Shown one piece after another: positions 14,208-21,870 of a stretch of DNA of 22,060 nt. Each line of letters begins with the position of its first letter. The stretch's first letter is position 1. Location of the stretch: contig DBZX01000095.1 of NCBI GenBank assembly GCA_002311335.1, positions 430 to 22,489 on the forward strand, read 5' to 3'. The DNA is from a bacterium UBP10_UBA1149. GTDB lineage: Bacteria > Desulfobacterota > Binatia > UBA1149. The position numbers were made by a program, and so were the translations under genes. Under the pieces are notes generated by a model. That model saw nothing but the letters and a program-made list of their open reading frames with translations. It was not told the DNA's origin and made no database searches.

Positions 14208-15410
14208 CTAGCGAACCAGCTGGTTCATCTCAAAGACCGGTAACATAACGGCGAGTAACACGAACAAGACCATGCCCGCCATCACCAGTACCACCGCCGG
14301 TTCCATTATGGCCGAGAGAGTCTGTACTGCCGTGTCTACTTCTTCGTCCATGGCTCCGGCGGCCCTTTCGAGCAGGTTCTCCAGCTCCCCACTGCGTTCG
14401 CCGGCGGCCGCCATATCGACCACTAATGGATGGACAAGAGGGCTGTTTTCCAAGGCCGCGGCCAGCGAACCACCGCCCCTGACGGCTACCGCCGTCTCGC
14501 CCACCAGGTCTGACATCAGCTCGCTTCCCATCGAACCTCGGGTGATCTCCAGGGCATCGACCAGGGGCAGCCCGCCCGAGAGCGTGGCCGACAAGGTGTG
14601 GCAGAACCTGGCCCCGTAAAGGTTGCGCCTCAGCGTGCCCAGCACCGGCAAGCGCAGGGCAACTCCCTCGAGGCGTCTGCGACCCGAGGGGCTGCGCCAG
14701 TACCACCTGAGCAAGCCGAAAGCAGCTATGAGCACGAGCAGGCCCAGGAGGCCGTAGTTCACCAGCAGGTCGGCCAGCGCCATCAGTGCCCTGGTGGGCA
14801 GCGGCAGGGTCTGCTTGCTTTCGACGAATACGCGAGTGATCTGCGGCACGACGTAGGCCAGCAGGAACACGACGATGGCGGTACCTGTCACCGCCATTAC
14901 GAGCGGGTATGTCATGGCCGAGCGCAGGCGGGCCTGCCAGCGAGCGCTGTCCTCGGCGTAGGAGGCGACGCGGTTGAGCACCTGGTCGAGCGTGCCGCTG
15001 GCTTCGCCGGCCCTTATCATGCCGATGTACATCGACGGGAACACCCCGGGTTGTGAGGCCATGGCGTCGGCCAGCGAGCTGCCCTCCACCAGTTGCCGTC
15101 GCAGGGATTCCCAGATCCAGCGGTGGGCCGGAAGCGCCTGTCGGCGCAGCGAGGTAACCGATTCAACCAACGGTATGCCGGCACGCAACAGGGTGCCCAG
15201 CTGCCTCAGGTTGCGGGCCAGCTGCACCGTACCGGGGTTCCGCTGCTTGCCCGCCGCGTTAGAACGGGGTCGGGCTTCGTCTTCGAGGCTGGATACGAAC
15301 AAGCCCCGGTCGCGCAGGCGCTGGCGGGCCGATCTCGGCCCCTCGGCTTCAACGTGGCCACTCACCGTACGGCCCGACGCGTCGAGCCCCTTGTAGGCGT
15401 AAGAGGGCAA
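14208..15410 (-). CDS. gspF: Type II secretion inner-membrane platform protein GspF
   Basis: GspF is the polytopic core of the inner-membrane assembly platform. The 400-residue protein begins MPSYAYKGLDASGRTVSG, the conserved family start, which fixes an uncommon TTG start codon at 15410. Two repeated T2SSF cytoplasmic domains lie at about residues 65-185 and 270-385. The first contains LGTLLRAGIPLVESV and ASGTLDQVLNRVA; the second contains TLSATLSGGLPLVDALE and RSGELENLLERAA. Membrane spans lie near 168-192, 213-238 and 372-394. The start is 3 bases after the gspE stop, so it probably depends on coupled translation. Confidence 0.96.
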   Translation of the reverse strand: MPSYAYKGLDASGRTVSGHVEAEGPRSARQRLRDRGLFVSSLEDEARPRSNAAGKQRNPGTVQLARNLRQLGTLLRAGIPLVESVTSLRRQALPAHRWIWESLRRQLVEGSSLADAMASQPGVFPSMYIGMIRAGEASGTLDQVLNRVASYAEDSARWQARLRSAMTYPLVMAVTGTAIVVFLLAYVVPQITRVFVESKQTLPLPTRALMALADLLVNYGLLGLLVLIAAFGLLRWYWRSPSGRRRLEGVALRLPVLGTLRRNLYGARFCHTLSATLSGGLPLVDALEITRGSMGSELMSDLVGETAVAVRGGGSLAAALENSPLVHPLVVDMAAAGERSGELENLLERAAGAMDEEVDTAVQTLSAIMEPAVVLVMAGMVLFVLLAVMLPVFEMNQLVR

Positions 15411-15413
15411 GCG

Positions 15414-17123
15414 TCAGCCGCCGTCTTCGGCGGTGACCCGCAGCACTTCGGCCGAGCTCGTGAGTCCGCGCCTGACCTTGATCACCGCGTCGTCCCGGAG
15501 CGACGGCACGCCCTGCTCGCTTACGTGGCGACGCAGGCTGGCGGCGTCGCTGCCCGTCATTGTCATGCCGCGCAGTTCGTCGGTCATGACTACCAGCTCG
15601 TGTATGGCCAGTCGCCCCCTGTAGCCGGTGCCGCGACAGCTTTCGCAACCGGCGCCCGCAATGCGCAGTTGCTCGTTGTCTCCCATCATGTAGCCCAGTC
15701 CGAGCTCGGCCAGTCCGCTGCGGGCAGGCCCGACCGGCTGGCTGCACTCGGCGCACAAGCGCCGCAACAGCCGCTGGGACATCACCGCTATGACGGCGGA
15801 GGACACCAGGTAGGGTTCGATGTCCATGTCTATCAGGCGGGTGATCGCGCTGCAGGCATCGTTGGTGTGAAGGGTGCTGAACACCAGGTGACCGGTCATC
15901 GCAGCCTGCATGGCGGTGCGCGCGGTTTCAGCGTCGCGTATTTCGCCCACCATGATCACGTCGGGGTCCTGCCGCAGTGTCGATCGCAGGCCACTGGCAA
16001 AGTCCAGGTCAATCTTCGGGTTGACCTGTATCTGCCCGATACCGGGCAGTTGGTACTCGACCGGGTCCTCTATGGTGATGATGTTGCGCTCTTCGCTGTT
16101 CATCTCCGAGAGGGCGGCGTAGAGCGTGGTGGTCTTGCCGCTTCCCGTGGGGCCGGTCGCGAGCACGATGCCGTTGCTGCGCGTCAGCAGCGCTTTGAGC
16201 GTGACCAGGTTGCCGGGCGACAGCTCCAGCTCGGACAGGCCCATGAGCGCGCTTCCGCGGTCGAGCAGGCGCAGTACCACGCGTTCGCCGAAAGCCGTGG
16301 GCACGGTCGATACCCTCAGGTCGAGGTCCCGGCCGGCGGCCCGGGTGCGTATGCCGCCGTCCTGCGGCAGTCGTTTCTCGGCGATATCGAGCGAAGCCAT
16401 CACCTTGATGCGGCTCACCAGCGCCGGGTGGGCGCGGCGCGGCACGCGCGTGACCTCGGCAAGCAGGCCGTCGATGCGGTAGCGCACCGAGACGCCGGCC
16501 TCGAAGGGCTCCAGGTGTATGTCGCTGGCGCCGTCGCGGGCGGCCTGGTAGATCACCGCGTTGACCAGCCTGATGATAGGCGCTTCGTCCTCGGTCTCAA
16601 TCAGGTCGGGCACGTCGCTGAGGTCGGATGCTTCGACTTCGAAGGCGGGCTGTTCGCCCAGGTGGTCGACGAGATCGGCGGCAAGGGTCGAAGCACGGTC
16701 GAAGGCGCGCACGATGCTCTCCGACAGCACCGTCCCGGGCACCACCAGGGGCGACACGTCCACGTCGTAGACGGCGGCAAGATCCTGTAGCGGGCCCGCG
16801 TTCATGGGGTTTGAAGTGGCCACTGTCAGGGTCCCCGAGTCCTTGTTGAGCGGCAGCACGCGGTTGTTCCGGCACCAGGCAATCGACAGTTCGGCCAGCA
16901 GCCGGGGGTCGACCCGGTCTTCGCCGAGGTCAGGCGAAAACAGCAGGCCGCAGCGCTCGGCAAGCAGGGCGGCCCAGCGCAGCTGAGGAAAGCCGGCCAC
17001 GCGTTCAAGCTCGGGGCCGAGGTCGCCATCACCTGCCGACGCGCGGGCCTCGGCTATGTGCTCGCGCGAGACGCCGGCCCGGAGCAGCAGGTTGTCGAGA
17101 GGTTCGGTTATGTTTCGGGGCAC
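15414..17123 (-). CDS. gspE: Type II secretion ATPase GspE
   Basis: GspE is the cytoplasmic hexameric ATPase powering pseudopilus growth. The 569-residue protein has an N-terminal MshEN-like domain (about 1-150) that binds GspL, and a C-terminal motor. Walker A is ATGPTGSGKTTTLYAAL (K330). The Asp box precedes NIITIEDPVEYQLPGIGQIQVN. The Walker B region reads DPDVIMVGEIRDAETA, and the His box is GHLVFSTLHTNDA. Four cysteines form the Zn-binding C-M domain: LCAEC, then CESCRGTGYRGR about 40 residues later. PEDGGIRTR-like segments (here LPQDGGIRTR) and SRIKVMASLDIAEKRLP mark the N2 domain. The start is a GTG at 17123, 6 bases after the gspD stop. All catalytic motifs are intact. Confidence 0.97.
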   Translation of the reverse strand: MPRNITEPLDNLLLRAGVSREHIAEARASAGDGDLGPELERVAGFPQLRWAALLAERCGLLFSPDLGEDRVDPRLLAELSIAWCRNNRVLPLNKDSGTLTVATSNPMNAGPLQDLAAVYDVDVSPLVVPGTVLSESIVRAFDRASTLAADLVDHLGEQPAFEVEASDLSDVPDLIETEDEAPIIRLVNAVIYQAARDGASDIHLEPFEAGVSVRYRIDGLLAEVTRVPRRAHPALVSRIKVMASLDIAEKRLPQDGGIRTRAAGRDLDLRVSTVPTAFGERVVLRLLDRGSALMGLSELELSPGNLVTLKALLTRSNGIVLATGPTGSGKTTTLYAALSEMNSEERNIITIEDPVEYQLPGIGQIQVNPKIDLDFASGLRSTLRQDPDVIMVGEIRDAETARTAMQAAMTGHLVFSTLHTNDACSAITRLIDMDIEPYLVSSAVIAVMSQRLLRRLCAECSQPVGPARSGLAELGLGYMMGDNEQLRIAGAGCESCRGTGYRGRLAIHELVVMTDELRGMTMTGSDAASLRRHVSEQGVPSLRDDAVIKVRRGLTSSAEVLRVTAEDGG

Positions 17124-17129
17124 GGGCCG

Positions 17130-19259
17130 TTACCTGGAGTCGGCGCCCTCGCTGGGCCAGAGCGGAAACACGTAGCCGTCGTTGTCGACGCGATTATCGT
17201 CCGGGCCGTCATCGAGGCCGCCGTTGATAGGTACCTCGCGCAAGCCGCTCATGGGGCTGTCTCCCGGAAGCGGATGGGCCTGCAGAGATTCGGGCATGGC
17301 TTTGTTGAACTTGTCCTTGCTGCGCTCGGTGGCCTGGGCCAGGTCGGACTCCGAACGGATTATGTGGGGGGTGAGAAACACGACCAGGTTGACCTTGCTG
17401 CTGGCGTTCGACCGGTGCTTGAAGAGATTGCCGAGCAGGGGGATGCGGCTCAGCAGCGGCACTTTCGAGGTCGATTCGGCCAGCGAGTCGCTGATCAGCC
17501 CGCCTATGACGGCGGTGTGACCGTCCTTCACGCTGACCGTGGTGGACGCCGAGCGGACGGTGGTGGTGGGCCCGACGGTATTGGCGTCCAGCTGGGAGCT
17601 TGGAACCAGCGCCGAGACTTCCTCGTAGACTTTCATCACCACCATGTCTCCATCGGTGACCTGGGGGGTGAGCTTGAGCTTTATACCCACGTCACGGCGC
17701 TCGATGGTGGTGAACACGTTGGACACCGCCGAAACGTCAACGCCGCGGCCGGTGACGAAGGGCACGTTCTTGCCCACCAGGATCTCGGCCGTCTCGTTGT
17801 CCATCGTGAGCAGGGTCGGCGCCGACAGCACGTTGAGGTCGGTGTCGGAGGCCAGGGCCTGGAACAGCGCCACCTGGGCGGGCACCACGGTGCCGTCTGG
17901 CAGCTCTATGCTGCGGTTGCTGGCTGCAGCCAGGATCAGGCCGCCGAGCAGGCCGGGGTTGAGCAGGGCGGAGTTGAGGTTGGCGAGGTTGCTGCGCGCC
18001 AGGCCCACGCCGTCGCCGATGTCGCCGCCACCCTGGAAGTCGAAGCCGATGGCACGCGAGCGCTCAAGCGATATCTCAACGATGATGGCCTCGACGAAAA
18101 CCTGTGGGCGGGTGAGGTCGAGGTCTTCAAGCAGCGAGACGATGACCCGGTTGTCGTGCGGTGAGGCGTTGATGATGATGGAGTTGGTAGCAGGGTCGGC
18201 CGTCACCGATACCGCGTCGGTGAGTCCGATGCCTGCAAATGCGCGGGACGTTCCCGCTGTTCCCGCAGCCCCGGGCTTGCGCGCAGCGGCGCTGCCTTTT
18301 ATGCCGCCGGCCAGCATCTTGAGCACCACCAGCACCAGGTCCTCGGCGTCGGCGTGCTTCACCCGGTAGACGTGCACCCGTTGTTCGTCCTCGCGAAGCG
18401 GGGTGTCCAGGCGCTCGGCGAGGGTGCGAATCCTGCCCATGAGCACCGGTGTGGCAGTGACCACCAGCGAGTTGGTGCGCTCGTCGGCCACAATCCTGAA
18501 GTCCGGCTCCAGCCTTTCGTCGGGTTTGCCCTTGGCCGGGGCCGAGGGACGGTTGGTCAGGATGGTGGTTATCTGTTTGGTCATCACCGCGGCCACTGCG
18601 TGCTCCAGGGAAATGACGTCGAAGGTCTTTTCGTGCACAGGCGCGTCCAGCGCCAGCACCAGTGCTTCCAGGCGCGAAAGGTTGCCACTGCTTTCGCTCA
18701 GTATGAGGGTGTTGGTCTGGGCATAGGCCGTCAACGAGCCCTGCTTGGACACCAGCGGCTCGAGTACGGGCAGCAGGTCGAGCGCGTCGACGTGCTTGAG
18801 CGGCAGCAGCCTCGTCGCGTAGCCCGACGGTAGCCGCGCGCCCGACGACAGTGCTGCGCCGGCCGCCAAGGCGTCACGCAGCGGGATTATGCGCGTGACC
18901 ACGCCGTCTTCGATGGTCGTCAGCCCGCGCACGGCCAGCACCGAGTGAAACACCGCCTCGGCTTCATCCCGTGACACCGGCGTGGGTGACACGACGTTGA
19001 CCGTTCCCTCGATCTTGTCGCTGAAGACGAAGTTGCGCCCCGTCACGCGGGCGATGAACTTGATGAAGGTGGGCAACTCGACGTTGTCAAAGTCGATGGT
19101 GATGCTGCGCGGCTCCTGTCCCTGGGCCGGCGCCTGCGCTCGCGCCGGACCGGAAGTCGCAACGGCTAGAAGCGCCGCGGCAAGGGGCACAGCCAGGGCA
19201 GATACCGCCAGCCGACGGGCGACGTGGGATTCCCCGGGTACTCGTCGTCGCTTCATCAT
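17130..19259 (-). CDS. gspD: Type II secretion outer-membrane secretin GspD
   Basis: GspD forms the outer-membrane channel. The 709-residue precursor has a signal peptide (about residues 1-41: basic start, ALAVPLAAALLAVATSG, then ARA/QA). The N0 domain (about 52-120) contains ITIDFDNVELPTFIKFIA and TVNVVSPTPVSRDEAEAVF. N1-N3 repeats cover about 145-385; N1 has ATRLLPLKHVDALDLL. N3 holds an Ala/Gly-rich insertion around GSAARKPGAAGTAG. The secretin domain (about 430-630) includes VPFVTGRG, GIKLKLTPQVTDGD, AVIGGLI and VPLLSRIPLLGNLFKH, ending VNLVVFLTPHIIRS. A 78-residue tail follows, unusually Asp-rich near its end, where pilotin-binding S domains lie in other secretins. The ATG start overlaps the gspC stop (ATGATGA context, with a second ATG one codon on). 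Confidence 0.97.
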   Translation of the reverse strand: MMKRRRVPGESHVARRLAVSALAVPLAAALLAVATSGPARAQAPAQGQEPRSITIDFDNVELPTFIKFIARVTGRNFVFSDKIEGTVNVVSPTPVSRDEAEAVFHSVLAVRGLTTIEDGVVTRIIPLRDALAAGAALSSGARLPSGYATRLLPLKHVDALDLLPVLEPLVSKQGSLTAYAQTNTLILSESSGNLSRLEALVLALDAPVHEKTFDVISLEHAVAAVMTKQITTILTNRPSAPAKGKPDERLEPDFRIVADERTNSLVVTATPVLMGRIRTLAERLDTPLREDEQRVHVYRVKHADAEDLVLVVLKMLAGGIKGSAAARKPGAAGTAGTSRAFAGIGLTDAVSVTADPATNSIIINASPHDNRVIVSLLEDLDLTRPQVFVEAIIVEISLERSRAIGFDFQGGGDIGDGVGLARSNLANLNSALLNPGLLGGLILAAASNRSIELPDGTVVPAQVALFQALASDTDLNVLSAPTLLTMDNETAEILVGKNVPFVTGRGVDVSAVSNVFTTIERRDVGIKLKLTPQVTDGDMVVMKVYEEVSALVPSSQLDANTVGPTTTVRSASTTVSVKDGHTAVIGGLISDSLAESTSKVPLLSRIPLLGNLFKHRSNASSKVNLVVFLTPHIIRSESDLAQATERSKDKFNKAMPESLQAHPLPGDSPMSGLREVPINGGLDDGPDDNRVDNDGYVFPLWPSEGADSR

Positions 19260-20128
19260 CGTACCGTGTAGCTGAGGCTGAGGGGCTTGCCCTGCCTGAG
19301 CAGCCTCAGCTCCAGGTTTTCTGCCGTGCGTATGACGTCGAGCAGGCCGCTGGCAGCCGCCGGCGAGTCGATGACTGTGCCGTTTACTTCCCGCACGACG
19401 TCGCCGTTCTTGATGCCCATGCGCTCAAAGATCGAACCCTTGCGCACGTTGAAGAGCCTGAAGCCGATGGCCTTGCCGTTCTGCAGAAAGGGGGTGGCCC
19501 GCACCTGGGTGATGGTCTGCGTGAGGTTGTCGAGCGAGTTCTCTATCTCGCTACGGGCAACGAGGAAGCGGTCGGTGCCGATCCTGCGGATTGATCCGTT
19601 CGCGTTCACCTGCTCCGCCTTGCTGCGGCTGCGGGGCTCGGGCTCAGTGATCTCAATAGTCAGCAGGCCGGTGGCGGTCTTGACGACCGCCTTACGGCGG
19701 GACACCGAGATTAACAGGGGGCCGTCGAAGATCTTTTCGCCCACCGAGAAAACACCCTGTTTTCCTTCCGGATTCTCGAACACGGCGTAACCCTCGCCGT
19801 TGGCCGTTGCGGCGGTACCGCGCAAGGTGAAGCCGGTCACGGTCATGGCCGGGGCACTATCGTTGGCGCCGGGCTGCAGGGTGCTCGCCGCTTGTTCGAG
19901 CCCGAAGAGGTTGCGCGACAGTATTATCGAGTGGTCGGGCCTGCTGTCGACGGCTATCCTCGTCGCACGAGTGCTCTTGGCCGAGTGGGCGCCGGGCAGG
20001 GGGCTGCGCCCGTCAAGCCTCAGGCCCAGGGCCGAATTGACGATCCGGGCTGTAAAAAATGCTGTCACGGTGACCAGGAGAACCAGGCCTGTCCTCGTCA
20101 CACGCTCCTGGATAGAAGCAGGCCCCAC
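19256..20128 (-). CDS. gspC: Type II secretion protein GspC
   Basis: GspC links the inner-membrane platform to the secretin. The 290-residue protein has one membrane span (GLVLLVTVTAFFTARIV, about residues 14-30). The homology region (about 65-150) contains SIILSRNLFGLEQ, GFTLRGTAA and GYAVFENPEGKQGVFSVGEK. A C-terminal PDZ domain (about 200-285) carries FRLFNVRKGSIFERMGIKNG, then DVVREVNGTVIDSP and LRLLRQGKPLSLSYTV. This is the first gene of the operon. The start could be the GTG at 20128 or an in-frame GTG at 20101, the latter preceded by a CAGGAG-like ribosome site three bases away. The candidate promoter predicts transcription starting almost at 20128, which makes the shorter form worth considering. 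Confidence 0.93.
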   Translation of the reverse strand: MGPASIQERVTRTGLVLLVTVTAFFTARIVNSALGLRLDGRSPLPGAHSAKSTRATRIAVDSRPDHSIILSRNLFGLEQAASTLQPGANDSAPAMTVTGFTLRGTAATANGEGYAVFENPEGKQGVFSVGEKIFDGPLLISVSRRKAVVKTATGLLTIEITEPEPRSRSKAEQVNANGSIRRIGTDRFLVARSEIENSLDNLTQTITQVRATPFLQNGKAIGFRLFNVRKGSIFERMGIKNGDVVREVNGTVIDSPAAASGLLDVIRTAENLELRLLRQGKPLSLSYTVR

Positions 20129-20134
20129 CGTTTG

Positions 20135-20163
20135 AGCCTAGGGAAATAAGCAACGGGTTTCAA
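20135..20163 (-). promoter_or_regulatory. Candidate sigma-70 promoter of the gsp operon
   Basis: On the minus strand, TTGAAA (20163-20158; five of six consensus bases) and TAGGCT (20140-20135; matches at the three most conserved positions) are separated by exactly 17 bases. Transcription would begin near 20128, at the first possible gspC GTG. The -35 box lies inside a perfect inverted repeat. Supported by pattern only. Confidence 0.4.
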
Positions 20164-20167
20164 CCCG
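20154..20167. repeat. Perfect 6-2-6 inverted repeat (CGGGTT-TC-AACCCG), operator-like
   Basis: A 14-base palindrome with 6-base arms and a 2-base centre covers the -35 box of the candidate gsp promoter. Its position suits a repressor operator. As RNA it could form a 5-bp hairpin with a four-base loop on the minus strand, but any such transcript would come from upstream of the promoter and has no proper U-tract, so a terminator role is less likely. No regulator gene is adjacent. Confidence 0.45.
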
Positions 20168-20174
20168 GTCACGT

Positions 20175-20363
20175 TCACAGACCAACGGCCGTAAAGCAGT
20201 CGTTCGGGTATCCGGCAGTGGCCACCCGCCCACAGCCGTCGGTGACGCGGCCCAGGCGGCACTCGACCGCAGCCAGGGCGGCCTTTTCCGGGCCAGCGCT
20301 GTTGACCTCCTCGGGAGTGCGGGCTACGGTTCCGCGGCTTCCAATGAGCTCTACGTCTGACAA
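20175..20363 (-). CDS. Possible small ORF or gene remnant upstream of gspC
   Basis: A minus-strand frame from a TTG at 20363 to a TGA at 20175 would encode 62 residues. The composition is protein-like (TPEEVNSAGPEKAALAAVE, then three Cys within ECRLG, TDGCGR and NDCFT), and most codons end in G or C like the surrounding genes. The plus-strand reading of the same DNA is Arg/Pro-rich and shadow-like. There is no ribosome site, the TTG overlaps the first 20 bases of lysS on the other strand, and no family is recognised. It could be a genuine small protein, the 3' remnant of a gene displaced by lysS, or chance. Confidence 0.22.
   Translation of the reverse strand: MSDVELIGSRGTVARTPEEVNSAGPEKAALAAVECRLGRVTDGCGRVATAGYPNDCFTAVGL
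20302..20330 (+). promoter_or_regulatory. Candidate sigma-70 promoter of lysS-lolC
   Basis: TTGACC (20302-20307; five of six consensus bases) and TACGGT (20325-20330; matches T, A and final T) are spaced by 17 bases. Transcription would start near 20337, leaving a leader of only about 7 bases before the lysS ATG at 20344, where no Shine-Dalgarno sequence is visible. Supported by pattern only. Confidence 0.38.
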
Positions 20364-21870
20364 GGCAGGATCGCAGACCGACGAGCAGCAGGTAGCCGTC
20401 CGCCGCTCCAAACTCCACGCGCTACGCGAGAACGGCCAGGCGTTTCCCAACGATTTTCGCCGCGACGCCCTCTGCGGGCCCCTGCGCGAAGAGTACGCGG
20501 GCTGGGAAGCCCAAAAACTCGAAAGCGACAGTCCTTCTTTCAAGCTGTCGGGCCGGGTCACGGCCATCCGCAGCTTTGGTAAGACCGTGTTTCTCAACCT
20601 GCGCGACGGCTCGGGAGACCTGCAGCTGTTCTGTCGCAGCGCCGATCTCGGTGCCGAGCAGGCGGCGCTGGTCAAGGAACTCGACATCGGCGACATAGTC
20701 GGGACGGAAGGACGCTTGTTTTTTACCCGCACCGGCGAACTCACCCTGCGCGCGGCGCAGCTGCGCCTGCTGGTCAAGTCGCTCAGGCCGCTGCCCGAAA
20801 AGTGGCACGGACTCACTGATGTCGAGCAGCGTTATCGCCGCCGTTATGTCGACCTCATCGTCAATCCCGATTCGCGCGAGGTGTTCAAGCTCAGGGCCAC
20901 CGTGGTCGGGCGCGTGCGCTCGTTTCTCCAGGAACGTGATTTCATGGAGGTCGAAACGCCCATGATGCAGTCGGTGGCCGGGGGCGCGGCGGCGCGGCCC
21001 TTCGTGACCCACCACAACACCTTCGACATCGACCTCTACCTTCGCGTAGCGCCCGAGCTCTTTCTCAAGCGTCTCGTGGTGGGCGGCTTCGAGCGGGTCT
21101 TCGAGCTCAACCGTAACTTTCGTAACGAGGGTATCTCAACCCAGCACAACCCCGAGTTTACGATGCTGGAGTTCTACCAGGCTTACGCCGACTACGAGGA
21201 ACTCATGGACCTGACCGAGGAGCTTCTGCGCGACCTGGCCGTGACAGTGCACGGCGGCGCGGCATTCAGCTGCGGCGATCTTGAGCTCGATTTTTCGAAG
21301 CCCTTTCGGCGCGTGGCGATGACCAGCGCGGTGGCCGAGGCTACCGGCATCAGCGAAGAACAGGCGGCCGACGAGGGAGAGCTGCAGGCGCTGGCCGACA
21401 AGCTGGGCTTGGACAAGCAGGGCCGTAAGCCGGGGCTGGGACTGCTCGCCGACATCTTCGAAGAAGTAGTCGAGCACACCCTGCAGCAGCCGGTCTTCGT
21501 GACTCGATTTCCTCTCGAGGTTTCGCCCCTGTCGCGTAAATCTGACGACGACCCGCGTTTCGTGGACAGGTTCGAGTTGTTCATAGGTGGCCGGGAGATC
21601 GCCAACGGCTTCTCGGAGCTCAACGACTCCGAGGACCAGATGGAGCGCTTTCAGCAGCAGGCACGGCTGCGCGAGGCCGGCGACGAAGAGGCCCAGCAGG
21701 TGGACGAGGATTACGTGCGAGCGCTGGAGCACGGCCTGCCGCCAACGGCGGGCGAGGGCATAGGCATAGACCGACTGGTCATGGTGCTGGCCGGGGTGGA
21801 GTCCATACGCGACGTCATACTGTTTCCGCAGCTCAAGCCGGGCGGCCGGGCGGAGTCCAGCAGCAGATGA
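20344..21870 (+). CDS. lysS: Lysyl-tRNA synthetase, class II
   Basis: LysS charges tRNA-Lys in the cytoplasm. I place the start at the ATG at 20344 (MSSTSDKAGSQTDEQ), giving 508 residues, the normal length; the upstream ATG at 20218 would add 42 Arg/Pro-rich residues unlike the family. The N-terminal part has RRSKLHALRENGQAFPNDF. The OB-fold anticodon domain (about 55-150) includes GRVTAIRSFGKTVFLNLRDG. The catalytic core follows with motif 1 around FLQERDFMEVETPMMQ and GGAAARPFVTHHN. Motif 2 is NRNFRNEGISTQHNPEFTML, split over the ATP site. IGGREIANGFSELNDSEDQ and motif 3, GIGIDRLVMVLAG, then ESIRDVILFPQLKP, close the protein. Its TGA overlaps the next ATG (ATGA). Confidence 0.97.
   Translation: MSSTSDKAGSQTDEQQVAVRRSKLHALRENGQAFPNDFRRDALCGPLREEYAGWEAQKLESDSPSFKLSGRVTAIRSFGKTVFLNLRDGSGDLQLFCRSADLGAEQAALVKELDIGDIVGTEGRLFFTRTGELTLRAAQLRLLVKSLRPLPEKWHGLTDVEQRYRRRYVDLIVNPDSREVFKLRATVVGRVRSFLQERDFMEVETPMMQSVAGGAAARPFVTHHNTFDIDLYLRVAPELFLKRLVVGGFERVFELNRNFRNEGISTQHNPEFTMLEFYQAYADYEELMDLTEELLRDLAVTVHGGAAFSCGDLELDFSKPFRRVAMTSAVAEATGISEEQAADEGELQALADKLGLDKQGRKPGLGLLADIFEEVVEHTLQQPVFVTRFPLEVSPLSRKSDDDPRFVDRFELFIGGREIANGFSELNDSEDQMERFQQQARLREAGDEEAQQVDEDYVRALEHGLPPTAGEGIGIDRLVMVLAGVESIRDVILFPQLKPGGRAESSSR

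Noticed and set aside
15093..16790. 565-residue plus-strand open frame
   Set aside because: It is antisense to gspF and gspE, whose motifs are unmistakable. The His/Gly/Arg-rich composition is that of a shadow frame in GC-rich DNA.
17058..18164. 368-residue plus-strand open frame
   Set aside because: Antisense to gspD and lacking any recognisable motif.
20218..20343. N-terminal extension of lysS from an upstream ATG
   Set aside because: The 42 extra residues are Arg/Pro/Ser-rich and unlike LysS; the ATG at 20344 gives the normal length.
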